Positions 1 through 8,315 of a stretch of 64,000 bases of DNA are shown here, piece after piece (within the stretch, counting starts at the first letter, position 1; every line of letters begins with the position of its first letter). Location of the stretch: NCBI GenBank assembly GCA_017853885.1, contig JAFMIR010000003.1, positions 1 to 64,000 on the forward strand, written 5' to 3'. The notes under the pieces were generated by a model. It did not search any database and was not told where the DNA came from. It saw nothing but the letters and a program-made list of their open reading frames with translations. This DNA is from Prosthecobacter sp. GTDB taxonomy: Bacteria > Verrucomicrobiota > Verrucomicrobiia > Verrucomicrobiales > Verrucomicrobiaceae. A program made the position numbers and the translations under genes.

Positions 1-2
1 CT

Positions 3-116
3 TCGCTGGCGGCCAAGGTCCTCGGTTGGAAAGCCGCTCATCTTGATCCACGCGGGCACATTGAGAGCGCGTGGAAGTGGATGACTGGGCCGCGTGGCGG
101 CCGATACGCGAATTGA
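3..116 (+). CDS. C-terminal fragment of an unidentified protein (5' end outside window)
   Basis: An open frame enters from the left edge and gives 37 residues ending in GGRYAN before TGA at 114-116. It converges on recN, whose stop codon lies 46 bp further on. Residue composition looks protein-like and the two other forward frames close early, but no family is recognisable from so short a tail. It could be a chance open frame. Confidence 0.35.
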   Translation, partial: SLAAKVLGWKAAHLDPRGHIESAWKWMTGPRGGRYAN

Positions 117-162
117 ACGGGTCCGCGGGCGTCCACCGCGCCTCTTTCTCAAGCGCTTGTAA

Positions 163-1827
163 TCAATTCACAGCGTCCTTCAGCAGGCTCTTCGCATGCT
201 CGCGAGCACTCGCCGCGCTGCCGCCGAGCATTCTCGCCAGCTCTTCCACACGCTCATCTCCCGCCACCTCTGCAATCTGTGATTTTGTGTACCCGCCTTG
301 AATTTCTTTGGTCACGACGAAATGACTCTTCGCCAGTGATGCCACCTGTGGGAAGTGGGTGATGGCGATCACCTGATGCGTGGCTCCCAGCCTGGCCATC
401 TTTCGCCCCACGGCTTCGGCAATGTTACCACCGACATTCGCATCGATCTCATCAAACACGAGTAGCGGCACCGCGTCCTGCTTCGCGAGGGCACTCTTTA
501 CGGCCAGCAGCACGCGTGACATCTCTCCACTGCTCGCCGTCATACGCAGCGGCTTCGATGGCTCACCCGGATTGGGCGCAAAATGAAAATCAACCTCCTC
601 TAAGCCGCTTTTCGAAGGCTGTGGCAGTCTGCTGATCTGCGCAGCGAAGATGCTCTGCTTGAAGCCAAGATCGGTGAGATGATTGGCGACTTCTTTGGCG
701 AGCTTCGGAGCGGCATCCACCCGCTTTTTCGAGATTTGCTTCCCCAGCTGCAAAACGTCCGCCTCACGCTCTTTGACGAGCTTTTGCAGCTTCGCGATCT
801 CCTCGCCACGATTTTCGATCCGGCTTAGCTTGCGCTCTGTTTCGGCCAGGAACTCCAAAATCTCGCCAATCGTGTGGCCATACTTCCGCTTCAGCTTTTG
901 AATGGTGTCGATACGGTTTTCGAGCCGCGCGAGTTCTGCCGGGTCGATCTCTAGCTCATCGGCGTAGTCCGCTAGGCTGTTTTCTAGCTCGGTGAGTTCG
1001 ATCTGCGCGGACTTGAAGCCTTCAAACATCTTCGCCGTGCCCGGATCGATCTTTTCCAGCTCGTGGATGCTGCGGCTGATTTCGCGCAAACCATCGATCA
1101 CACTGCCATCACCTTCGCTGAGGCGGCTGGTGATGGCACCGCAAAGCTCTGCAAGACGTGCGCCATTCGCCGCGATGCGATGCTTCGACTCGATTTCCTC
1201 CTCATCGCCCGCCTTCAGGCCTGCGGAGGCAATCTCATTCGCCTGAAACTTCAGCATGTCGATCTGCTGGCTGTTGGCACGTTCGGAATTCTCTAACTCG
1301 TCCAGCTCCGTCGCTGCCGAGCGCCATTCCTTCCATGCCGCCTCATACTTGGTGAGCTGCTCCTCGATACCGGCAAACTTATCCAGCATGTCGAGCTGCC
1401 GCTCGCGGGAGTTCAGCGACTGATGGTCATGCGGCCCGTGCAGATCGACCAAGAACTCGCCGAGGCTTTTGAGCACTTGAATCGTCACCGGCGAGCAGTT
1501 CACGAACTGCTTGTTCGCCCCGCTGGCGCTGATCGTGCGTTTCACGATGAGTTCGCCATCCTGACAGGGTTCTAGGCCGGCTTCTTCGAGCACCGCATTC
1601 ACAGCCCTCGCATCGGTGAGGTGAAAACTCGCCTCCACGGTGCAGGCATCTTGCCCCGTTCGGATCAGACTGCGGTCCGCGCGTTCGCCCAAGATGAGCT
1701 TCAAAGCACCCACGATAATCGACTTTCCCGCTCCAGTCTCACCCGTGACTCCGACCAGTCCCGCTGCGAGTTCCCATGTCACGTCCTCAACGAGAGCAAG
1801 GTGACGGATTTTGAGGACAGAAAGCAT
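163..1827 (-). CDS. recN: DNA repair protein RecN
   Basis: RecN is an SMC-like ATPase that acts at DNA double-strand breaks during recombinational repair. The 554-residue product has the normal family length. It shows an N-terminal Walker A GETGAGKS at residues 29-36, a long charged coiled-coil middle, the ABC signature SSGEMSRVLLA near residue 430, and a Walker B stretch LLVFDEID shortly after. The start MLSVLKIRHLALVED is the usual RecN opening. The next gene upstream on this strand, an AraC regulator, ends 47 bp away and is functionally unrelated. Confidence 0.95.
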   Translation of the reverse strand: MLSVLKIRHLALVEDVTWELAAGLVGVTGETGAGKSIIVGALKLILGERADRSLIRTGQDACTVEASFHLTDARAVNAVLEEAGLEPCQDGELIVKRTISASGANKQFVNCSPVTIQVLKSLGEFLVDLHGPHDHQSLNSRERQLDMLDKFAGIEEQLTKYEAAWKEWRSAATELDELENSERANSQQIDMLKFQANEIASAGLKAGDEEEIESKHRIAANGARLAELCGAITSRLSEGDGSVIDGLREISRSIHELEKIDPGTAKMFEGFKSAQIELTELENSLADYADELEIDPAELARLENRIDTIQKLKRKYGHTIGEILEFLAETERKLSRIENRGEEIAKLQKLVKEREADVLQLGKQISKKRVDAAPKLAKEVANHLTDLGFKQSIFAAQISRLPQPSKSGLEEVDFHFAPNPGEPSKPLRMTASSGEMSRVLLAVKSALAKQDAVPLLVFDEIDANVGGNIAEAVGRKMARLGATHQVIAITHFPQVASLAKSHFVVTKEIQGGYTKSQIAEVAGDERVEELARMLGGSAASAREHAKSLLKDAVN

Positions 1828-1874
1828 GCGGTGGCGATTTGGAGTGCGCGAAGATGGGACGTCCTAGACGCATT

Positions 1875-2735
1875 TCAACCACCGCGCGGCGATCTTCCGC
1901 TCCAGGCCTTGAAAGCCCGCGAAAAATGCGCGGCGGACTTGTAGCCTAGCTCGGCGGCCACGTTCTTTACCAGCGCGTCCGCTTGCCGCAGCTTGATGGC
2001 GGCTTGCGAGAGCTTCAGACGTGTTAGGCAGACCAGTGGCGTCTCGGTGTCATAACGTTGAAAAAGCCGTGTAAAGTACGCAGCAGAGACATGGCAAGCC
2101 TTCGCGGCTTGTTCGATGCTGTTGAGCACGGGGTAATTGCGCAGCAGATGACCGCGGCAGCGCAGATATGTGGCGTAAGCCGGGTCCATCTTCGTCGTCG
2201 CAGGCTGGCGACTGTCCGCGCAAAGCACCAGCGCATGCTCCAAGGCCGCGCAGGCTGCTCGCAGGCCGAAACGACCGCCGCGCAGCGCATGATCGATCAC
2301 TTCTTCGAGCAGGCTCACCACCCGCGAGGCATCCACCACGCGCAGCACGCTGCCGGCAGCGAGGTCAAGATCGCTCATCAATGTGGCGGCCCGCGGACCG
2401 GTGAAATTGAAGAAATATTTCACCATTGGCTCCTCCGCCGAACTGCGGATCACATGCGGCACATTGGAGTCGTAAAAGAACGCATGCCCGGCCTCCAGCT
2501 CGTGTTTCTGGTTGGCCAATGTTGTGATGCCTTTGCCGCGGGAGACGAATTCAAACGCCAAGTAGGGAAATGACTGTCGATCCACGACGAAATCCGGCGC
2601 GCACCATTCACACCCCCCACCCACAAGGCATAGCGATGCGGCATCGCGCTGCCGCTCTTGCCATTCACGCAGGAAAAAACGCCGTGTGCGCACCACGAGT
2701 GTGGAAAAATAGTCGGCTTGGTCAGTGGTGGCCAT
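1875..2735 (-). CDS. AraC-family transcriptional regulator
   Basis: A 286-residue protein with an N-terminal cupin-like sensing domain (residues about 30-110, with the beta-rich stretch GHAFFYDSNVPHVI) and a C-terminal double helix-turn-helix (about 190-284, ending with VAAELGYKSAAHFSRAFK and GRSP, typical of AraC). Such proteins usually activate carbohydrate genes in response to a small sugar-like ligand. It is divergent from the DapA/sialidase-like genes, with 103 bp between start codons, so it probably regulates them. The ligand cannot be read from sequence. Confidence 0.88.
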   Translation of the reverse strand: MATTDQADYFSTLVVRTRRFFLREWQERQRDAASLCLVGGGCEWCAPDFVVDRQSFPYLAFEFVSRGKGITTLANQKHELEAGHAFFYDSNVPHVIRSSAEEPMVKYFFNFTGPRAATLMSDLDLAAGSVLRVVDASRVVSLLEEVIDHALRGGRFGLRAACAALEHALVLCADSRQPATTKMDPAYATYLRCRGHLLRNYPVLNSIEQAAKACHVSAAYFTRLFQRYDTETPLVCLTRLKLSQAAIKLRQADALVKNVAAELGYKSAAHFSRAFKAWSGRSPRGG

Positions 2736-2838
2736 GCGCGGAGCATGACTGCCCCATCAAGAATCGTCAAGCTGACGCCAAGGATGAGCAGCTTGGGTTT
2801 ATTTATTGTGTTTTCTTCACCGTGTATTCTGAGACGCC

Positions 2839-3747
2839 ATGTTCCAACCCATTCGCGGCATTATCCCGCCTATCGTTTCCCCCTTGTGTGATCGTGACAC
2901 GATGGATATCGCTGGTTTGGAGCGTCTCATCGAGCATCTCATCCGCGGAGGTGTTTCAGGCCTCTTTGTGCTCGGCACAACGGGTGAAGGCCCGAGCCTT
3001 AGCTACCGCCTGCGTCGTGAATTGATCGAACGAGCCTGCAAACAGGCCGCAGGACGCGTTCCGGTGCTTGTGGGAATCACGGACACCTCCTTCACTGAAA
3101 GCCTGAATCTTGCCAAATACTCGGCGCAAGTTGGCGCGACACATGTCGTGCTCGCACCGCCGTATTACTTCCCTGCCGCGCCGCCGGAGATGCTCGAGTA
3201 TGTGCAGGACCTCGCCGCCGAAATGCCGCTGCCGTTGTTTCTCTACAACATGCCCGGCTTGACGAAGGTGAGCTTCGATCTCGATCTTGTGAGCCGCGCG
3301 CTCGATATGCCTGGCGTCTGCGGCGTCAAAGACAGCTCGTGTGACATGATCTACTTCCACCGCCTCATCGAGATCGCCAAGCAACGCGCCGATTGGAGCG
3401 TGCTCGTCGGCCCTGAGGAACTCACCGCTGAGGCCGTGCTGCTCGGCGGCCACGGTGGCATCAATGGCGGTGCCAATCTGCATCCGAAACTCTACGTTGA
3501 GATGTATCAAGCCGCCGCCGCGCAGGACCTCCAGCGCACGCGAGAACTTCATGCCCAGGTAATGAAGCTCGCCGGAGCCATCTACACTGTCGGCAAGCAC
3601 AAGAGCGCCATCATCAAAGGCATCAAGTGTAGCCTCAGCCTCCTCGGCATCTGCGACGACCATATGGCCGAGCCATTTCATCGCTTCCACGAACCGGAAC
3701 GTGAAATCATTCGTGAAAGACTTCACTCGCTCGGTTTGATCCCCTAA
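2839..3747 (+). CDS. DapA/N-acetylneuraminate lyase superfamily aldolase
   Basis: A 302-residue class I (Schiff-base) aldolase or dehydratase of the DHDPS/NAL superfamily. Visible landmarks are the substrate-carboxylate loop GTTGE (residues 46-50), the catalytic Tyr136 in FLYNMPG, and the Schiff-base Lys164 in CGVKDSS. Family members include dihydrodipicolinate synthase, N-acetylneuraminate lyase and keto-deoxy-sugar aldolases. Two sialidase-like genes directly downstream (8 bp to the first) and the divergent AraC regulator favour a catabolic role on sialic-acid-like or other 2-keto-3-deoxy sugars rather than lysine synthesis. The exact substrate is not established. Confidence 0.88.
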   Translation: MFQPIRGIIPPIVSPLCDRDTMDIAGLERLIEHLIRGGVSGLFVLGTTGEGPSLSYRLRRELIERACKQAAGRVPVLVGITDTSFTESLNLAKYSAQVGATHVVLAPPYYFPAAPPEMLEYVQDLAAEMPLPLFLYNMPGLTKVSFDLDLVSRALDMPGVCGVKDSSCDMIYFHRLIEIAKQRADWSVLVGPEELTAEAVLLGGHGGINGGANLHPKLYVEMYQAAAAQDLQRTRELHAQVMKLAGAIYTVGKHKSAIIKGIKCSLSLLGICDDHMAEPFHRFHEPEREIIRERLHSLGLIP

Positions 3748-3755
3748 GCCCACCC

Positions 3756-5069
3756 ATGAATCTACGCCAATTCTTCGCACTGGCAGTCTTAGCCACCGCC
3801 TTTCCCGCATGCATGGACACGGCTGCTATGCCCGGTGGCTTCACGCAAGTTTCCACCACTAGCCGCGAAGTGCTCCAAGCTGCAACGTTTGCTGTGCAAG
3901 CACACGATGCCATGCTTTCACTGAAAAAAGTCGTTTCTGCGGAGCAGCAGGTGGTCGCGGGCTTCAACTACAAGCTCACCTTGATCACATCTGACGGTCG
4001 CAAGGCCGATGCCGTTGTCTGGCACAAACTGGATGACAGCCTCGAGCTGACTTTTTGGAAATGGGCCACCACTGCCGTTCTGAAGACGGAATACATTTAC
4101 GACACCGGCCCGTATCCTTCAATTCACGCCACCACCACTGTCGAAACACCCACCGGGCTGGTTACGGCATGGTTTGGCGGCACGGCCGAAGGCAAGCCCG
4201 ATGTCAGCATCTGGGTGTCTCGCCAGTTTACGGATGAACGATGGACTGATGGCGTCGAGGCCGCCAATGGCTTGCAGCCCGATGGCAAACGCCATCCGAC
4301 TTGGAATCCGGTGCTGTTTCAGCCGAAGGATGCGCCACTGATGCTCTTCTACAAAGTCGGCCCCTCACCGAGCACCTGGTGGGGCGAGCTCAAGACCAGC
4401 GTCGACGGCGGCAAAACATGGTCGGCGGCGCAAAAGCTGCCCAAAGGCATCTTCGGCCCAATCAAGAACAAGCCCGTGCAGCTCGCGAATGGCGACATTT
4501 TGTGCCCTACGAGCAACGAGACCGACACGAAGCCCAGCGCTTGGGCCATCTACTTCGAACGCACGTCCGACCTTGGCAAAACTTGGACGCGCACCGCGCT
4601 GCTGCACGATGGTTTGAAGATCAGCGCCATCCAGCCGAGCATTCTCTTTCTAGGTGGCGAGCAGCTGCAAGCCATGGGCCGCACGAAGCAGGGCAAAGTC
4701 TTCCAAATCACCTCCGTTGACGCCGGTAAGACTTGGGGCGAGATTTCGCTTACCGATCTGCCGAATCCGAACTCCGGCACCGATGCAGTCACGCTCACCG
4801 ATGGCCGCCACCTGCTGATTTACAACCACACCGGCAAAGGCCGCAGCCCGCTCAACCTCGCCGTGAGCAAGGACGGCAAGAACTGGGAGGCCGCCCTGGT
4901 CTTTGAAGACGAGCCGAAGAAGGAGTTCAGCTATCCTGCCATCATCCAGACCAAGGATGGCCTCGTGCACATCACCTACACCTGGCAGCGAAAGAAAGTG
5001 AAACACATCGTCCTCGATCCCGCCCAGCTCACGACGAAGCCGATGGTGAACGGCCAGTGGCCGCGATAA
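3756..5069 (+). CDS. Secreted sialidase-like (BNR/Asp-box) beta-propeller protein
   Basis: A 437-residue exported protein starting 8 bp after the aldolase gene, so probably in one operon with it. A hydrophobic N-terminus (MNLRQFFALAVLATAFPAC) is a signal peptide; Cys19 could be a lipidation site, though the lipobox is poor. About 90 residues of beta-rich sequence precede the propeller. Asp-box-like repeats SVDGGKTW, TSDLGKTW, SVDAGKTW and SKDGKNW identify a six-bladed BNR fold of the exo-alpha-sialidase type (BNR_2). Whether it cleaves sialic acid or another glycan is unknown; many such proteins in this phylum have no assigned substrate. Confidence 0.85.
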   Translation: MNLRQFFALAVLATAFPACMDTAAMPGGFTQVSTTSREVLQAATFAVQAHDAMLSLKKVVSAEQQVVAGFNYKLTLITSDGRKADAVVWHKLDDSLELTFWKWATTAVLKTEYIYDTGPYPSIHATTTVETPTGLVTAWFGGTAEGKPDVSIWVSRQFTDERWTDGVEAANGLQPDGKRHPTWNPVLFQPKDAPLMLFYKVGPSPSTWWGELKTSVDGGKTWSAAQKLPKGIFGPIKNKPVQLANGDILCPTSNETDTKPSAWAIYFERTSDLGKTWTRTALLHDGLKISAIQPSILFLGGEQLQAMGRTKQGKVFQITSVDAGKTWGEISLTDLPNPNSGTDAVTLTDGRHLLIYNHTGKGRSPLNLAVSKDGKNWEAALVFEDEPKKEFSYPAIIQTKDGLVHITYTWQRKKVKHIVLDPAQLTTKPMVNGQWPR

Positions 5070-5117
5070 TCATGCTTCGATCGCGGCGGCAGACTCTATT
5101 CCTCTAACTGCAATCTT

Positions 5118-6248
5118 ATGAAACGACTGATCGCCGCCCTGATTTTACCGCTCATCCTTCGAGCCCAATCCGTTGGCGATGTCCGCGACGTGCGCGTTGT
5201 CCGCACTGCCGACCAAGAGCCACGCGCTTCTTTGCTTGGACAGCCAAGCATCGCCTTGTGGAAGGAGAAGCACCTGGTCGTCGCTTATCAAAAGGGCATC
5301 GCGGGCAAGGGGGACATGGGCAGTATCGACGCCATCGTTTCCACTAACGACGGCGACTCGTGGAGCATCCCGAGCACGATCTTTGACCACGAACAGCGGC
5401 ATGGCGCGATGCAGTTCGCCTACTGTAATGCGGTGCTTTACCATCCGCCGGGGCAGGAGGTGCTGTGGTGCTTTGCCATGCGCTGCCCGCTGAACTATGC
5501 CGACAGCGAGGACTCGCACCTCGCCGCTGCCTACAGTGGCGATGGCGGACGCTCTTGGAATCCCGTGGAACTGGCGATGCACTACACGGGGCCGCTCGTC
5601 ATCCTCGGTGAAGTCCAACGCATCGTGGAGAACGGCCAGCCAGTCTATCTGCTGCCCGCGCATCGCAACACGATGCACGCCGATCCGCTCGGCCAGCGCG
5701 AGCAGTTTGTGCTGCGCAGCACCAGCCTGCTGGATTGGAGTCTCGGCGGTTATGTGCCGCAGCCAGAGCCGGGGAAAATCTTCCTGCATGAGGGCCAGAT
5801 CGCCGTGATCAACGAGCAGCAGCATCTCAAGATGGTCATGCGGACCGCCGAGGGACGAAAGGAGGGCGGCGCGCTCAATCCTCCCCGCGCCTGGTCCAGC
5901 ACCAGCAGCGATGGCGGCAAGACGTGGAGCATCGCCCAGGAGGAGCCAGAGCTTTGGAACACCGTGTCGGAAGGATGGTTCGGCCAATCGAGCACCGGCA
6001 CACAGCTCTATGTTTACAATGACGGCCCCGCGTGGAGCCGCATGGCGCTGCGCTACAAAGTGAAGCTCGCGAGCGGCGCATGGAGCGAGGAGCGCAGCTT
6101 CTTTGACGCTGGGATCCACAACTCCTATCCCACGCTCATTGAGACCACGGCCGGTGAATACCGCGCCGTGTGGGACAGCGGTGACCAGAAGCGTGGCCGG
6201 CGCTCGATCCGCTTCGGAAAACTCACGCTCAAGCCCATCTCCAACTAG
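5118..6248 (+). CDS. Secreted sialidase-like (BNR/Asp-box) protein, second copy
   Basis: A 376-residue protein with a cleavable signal peptide (MKRLIAALILPLILRAQS, cut near residue 17). Asp boxes STNDGDSW, SGDGGRSW and SSDGGKTW mark a sialidase-type beta-propeller. It lacks the long N-terminal extension of the gene before it and is diverged in sequence, so the two are probably specialised rather than a recent duplication. It sits 48 bp downstream and is the last gene of the presumed AraC-controlled aldolase/sialidase operon. Substrate unknown. Confidence 0.85.
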   Translation: MKRLIAALILPLILRAQSVGDVRDVRVVRTADQEPRASLLGQPSIALWKEKHLVVAYQKGIAGKGDMGSIDAIVSTNDGDSWSIPSTIFDHEQRHGAMQFAYCNAVLYHPPGQEVLWCFAMRCPLNYADSEDSHLAAAYSGDGGRSWNPVELAMHYTGPLVILGEVQRIVENGQPVYLLPAHRNTMHADPLGQREQFVLRSTSLLDWSLGGYVPQPEPGKIFLHEGQIAVINEQQHLKMVMRTAEGRKEGGALNPPRAWSSTSSDGGKTWSIAQEEPELWNTVSEGWFGQSSTGTQLYVYNDGPAWSRMALRYKVKLASGAWSEERSFFDAGIHNSYPTLIETTAGEYRAVWDSGDQKRGRRSIRFGKLTLKPISN

Positions 6249-6371
6249 CTTCGATGGTGATTTGAAGTCGAAGCCCTTCGATCTTCCTCACCTCAGTTCA
6301 AAAATGAATCGTTCGATCCTTATGACATGAGGTGGAGCGGCAGATCATGTGGGCCATGCCAGAAAAACGCT

Positions 6372-7232
6372 TCAGTTTCGAACCTCCGGCTGGTCCACAG
6401 GTGTGAGTCGTCGCATTTCGCTTTGAAGCTGAGCCTGGATGTTTTGCACCACGTCATTGTGACCGCCGGCGGATGGATGGAGAATGACCTTACCCGGATG
6501 TGCGGAGGCCAGTTCCACGCTCATACGGATCGGAATGAGACGATCGTCGATGCCATGGTAGATCGTAAACTGAGCATCGGGATGTCGGGAGGCGGCGGCG
6601 AGGGTTTGGCGATTGTCGAATTGATGGAGGTTCAAGAGGCAGAACGGCCAGCCGAGCACTTCACGGCACATGTCGGTCATGCTGGTGAAGGGTGAGATGA
6701 GGATGCCGCGATGAATACCAAGATCCTCTGCGGCCATCAGAGCTGCCGCCGCACCCAGTGAGTGCCCGATGACTGCGCAGCGCGAGACCAAAATTTCACG
6801 AGGCACCTTCAGCTGCATCGCGAGCTGTTTCAGAGCGGCCATACTGCTTTGGCGGATGGCTTCAGGCGTGGGCTTGCCCTCACATTCGCCGTAACCGGGG
6901 TAGTCGATCATCAGCCAAGCAAAGCGCCCACCCGCAATGTCTGTAAAATCCATCCAGTCGAGAGCGAGCGAGCCATTGCCAGAGAAAGCGATCCACAGAG
7001 GCGCATGGGTTTGCTGACCGCGATATGGGGGGCGGTACCATGCGGTCTGTATGCCTTCCGAAGTTCGGTAGATGAGGCGCTGGCCACGCTCCTTTTCGAA
7101 CCTCTCTGCCATGCCAGATGGGTTCGGTCGTGGATGGTAGATGAGCGAGGACTGGCAGCTCAGCAGCAAAGCGACTGGTGTGAGCATGGCGATGAGCGCG
7201 AGGCGCAAGAGGCGTTTCCAAATCGGGTGCAT
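6372..7232 (-). CDS. Alpha/beta-hydrolase lipoprotein
   Basis: A 286-residue serine hydrolase. The N-terminus carries a hydrophobic segment ending in the lipobox LLSC, so it is probably a membrane-anchored lipoprotein. The nucleophile elbow GHSLGAAAA, an Asp in YHGIDDRLIP and a His in AGGHNDV form the catalytic triad. It resembles the BAAT/BD-FAE-type alpha/beta hydrolases (E. coli YfhR-like). The ATG at 7232 overlaps the stop codon of the upstream gene as TGATG, indicating translational coupling; a TTG one codon earlier is a less likely start. Substrate unknown. Confidence 0.82.
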   Translation of the reverse strand: MHPIWKRLLRLALIAMLTPVALLLSCQSSLIYHPRPNPSGMAERFEKERGQRLIYRTSEGIQTAWYRPPYRGQQTHAPLWIAFSGNGSLALDWMDFTDIAGGRFAWLMIDYPGYGECEGKPTPEAIRQSSMAALKQLAMQLKVPREILVSRCAVIGHSLGAAAALMAAEDLGIHRGILISPFTSMTDMCREVLGWPFCLLNLHQFDNRQTLAAASRHPDAQFTIYHGIDDRLIPIRMSVELASAHPGKVILHPSAGGHNDVVQNIQAQLQSEMRRLTPVDQPEVRN

Positions 7233-7672
7233 CAATCCGGTGAGTAGGTTTTTTTCGCCACGTGATCGTTATCGAGCTTCAAGAGGATGGCTTCACAATT
7301 CGGTTCGGTGTGTCCTGCCTCCGGGTGCATGAAGAAGTTCAAGCTACTCTCATCTTCGAGGAAGATGATGGGCCGTGAGCGAGCGCCACCCTCCGGATAC
7401 TGTTTCGCCAACAAGTCCTTCACCTCAGCGCGGGACATGCCGGGGGAGATCGCCTCATAGAAATCTCGGTACACGCGAAATCGGGGATCGATCCATGACG
7501 GGTAACTCACCAGCACGACGAGCACTGCCGGTGTTGCCGAGGCGATTCCGAGCATTACCAGCAGGATTTTCACGGTTGCCCCGCGGCATCGAACAGCTCC
7601 CACCATTAGCACGAGCGTGATGACAAGCCCGAACAGCGCCAGCCAATGGAGAGGATGCAGTTGAACGCTCAT
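7232..7672 (-). CDS. Small two-helix membrane protein, unknown function
   Basis: A 146-residue protein not recognised as a known family. Two hydrophobic helices lie near the N-terminus (about residues 10-27 and 35-55), followed by a soluble domain of about 85 residues with a possible short substrate-recognition-like stretch GMSRAEVKDLL, a motif common in small SmpA/BamE-like lipoprotein folds. It is translationally coupled to the downstream hydrolase (TGATG), so the two are likely co-expressed. Confidence 0.65.
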   Translation of the reverse strand: MSVQLHPLHWLALFGLVITLVLMVGAVRCRGATVKILLVMLGIASATPAVLVVLVSYPSWIDPRFRVYRDFYEAISPGMSRAEVKDLLAKQYPEGGARSRPIIFLEDESSLNFFMHPEAGHTEPNCEAILLKLDNDHVAKKTYSPD

Positions 7673-7716
7673 GCCCGATGGTAGGCAAAAAAGGCTTCCT
7701 CTGGCAAGAGGGCATC

Positions 7717-7742
7717 AAAAAACCGGGAACTCATGTTCCCGG
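7717..7742 (-). terminator. Rho-independent terminator of the peroxiredoxin gene
   Basis: On the minus strand a perfect 8-bp stem CCGGGAAC/GTTCCCGG (arms 7735-7742 and 7723-7730, 4-nt loop) is followed directly by six T residues (complement of 7717-7722). It lies 26 bp past the peroxiredoxin stop codon, a classic intrinsic terminator geometry. Confidence 0.85.
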
Positions 7743-7768
7743 TGTAAGAATTTGCTTCGGCGAGTGCC

Positions 7769-8293
7769 TCACTTGACGCTGGCGAGGACGCGTTTGATGT
7801 CCTCGGCCTGCTTGTCGGTGCTTGCGGCGTAATCCTGCCAGATGACCTTGCCACCCTTGATGAGGAAGCAACTGCGCTTGGCCAGATTGAGGAGGCCTTT
7901 GGCCATTTTTTCGACTTTGAAGGCAGAGACGATCTTGCCCTCGGGATCGGCGATGAGATCGTAGGGCAGGGTAAATTTGTCTTTAAAGGCCTTTTGTGCT
8001 TCTGGCTTGTCAAAGCTCACGCCGAGCACTTGGACGTCGTCTTTGGTGAGATCGGCAAAGGCATCTCGCAGGGAGCATGCCTGTTTTGTGCAGCCAGGCG
8101 TGTCAGCTTTCGGGTAAAAGAAAACAACCGTGGGGCCTTTTTTGTAAACATCAGCAAAGTTAACGCTGGTTCCGTCTTGATTGACCCCAGAGACAGCGGG
8201 AGCGTCGTATTGGACCTTTTCACCTTCGCCCGCTTTCGCGGTGCCGAGGAAGGTGCTGAGGAGGGTGGTGAGCATGAGGAGGTGGGTTTTCAT
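7769..8293 (-). CDS. Exported BCP/AhpC-type peroxiredoxin
   Basis: A thiol peroxidase that reduces hydroperoxides. The 174-residue product has the atypical two-Cys BCP pattern TPGCTKQAC, giving peroxidatic Cys68 and likely resolving Cys73. The hydrophobic N-terminus MKTHLLMLTTLLSTFLGTAKA is a signal peptide, which places this enzyme in the periplasm, unlike cytoplasmic E. coli BCP. The ATG at 8293 is preferred over a TTG at 8323 because it starts the signal peptide exactly. It follows the cytochrome-LRR gene on the same strand, 22 bp away, and has its own terminator. Confidence 0.9.
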   Translation of the reverse strand: MKTHLLMLTTLLSTFLGTAKAGEGEKVQYDAPAVSGVNQDGTSVNFADVYKKGPTVVFFYPKADTPGCTKQACSLRDAFADLTKDDVQVLGVSFDKPEAQKAFKDKFTLPYDLIADPEGKIVSAFKVEKMAKGLLNLAKRSCFLIKGGKVIWQDYAASTDKQAEDIKRVLASVK

Positions 8294-8315
8294 GAGGTTT
8301 CTGGCGTTGGGGAGG

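Noticed and set aside
6249..6371. tRNA-like or terminator structure in the 120-bp gap after the second sialidase
   Set aside because: No cloverleaf or GC-rich stem with a T-run could be built; nothing is supported there.
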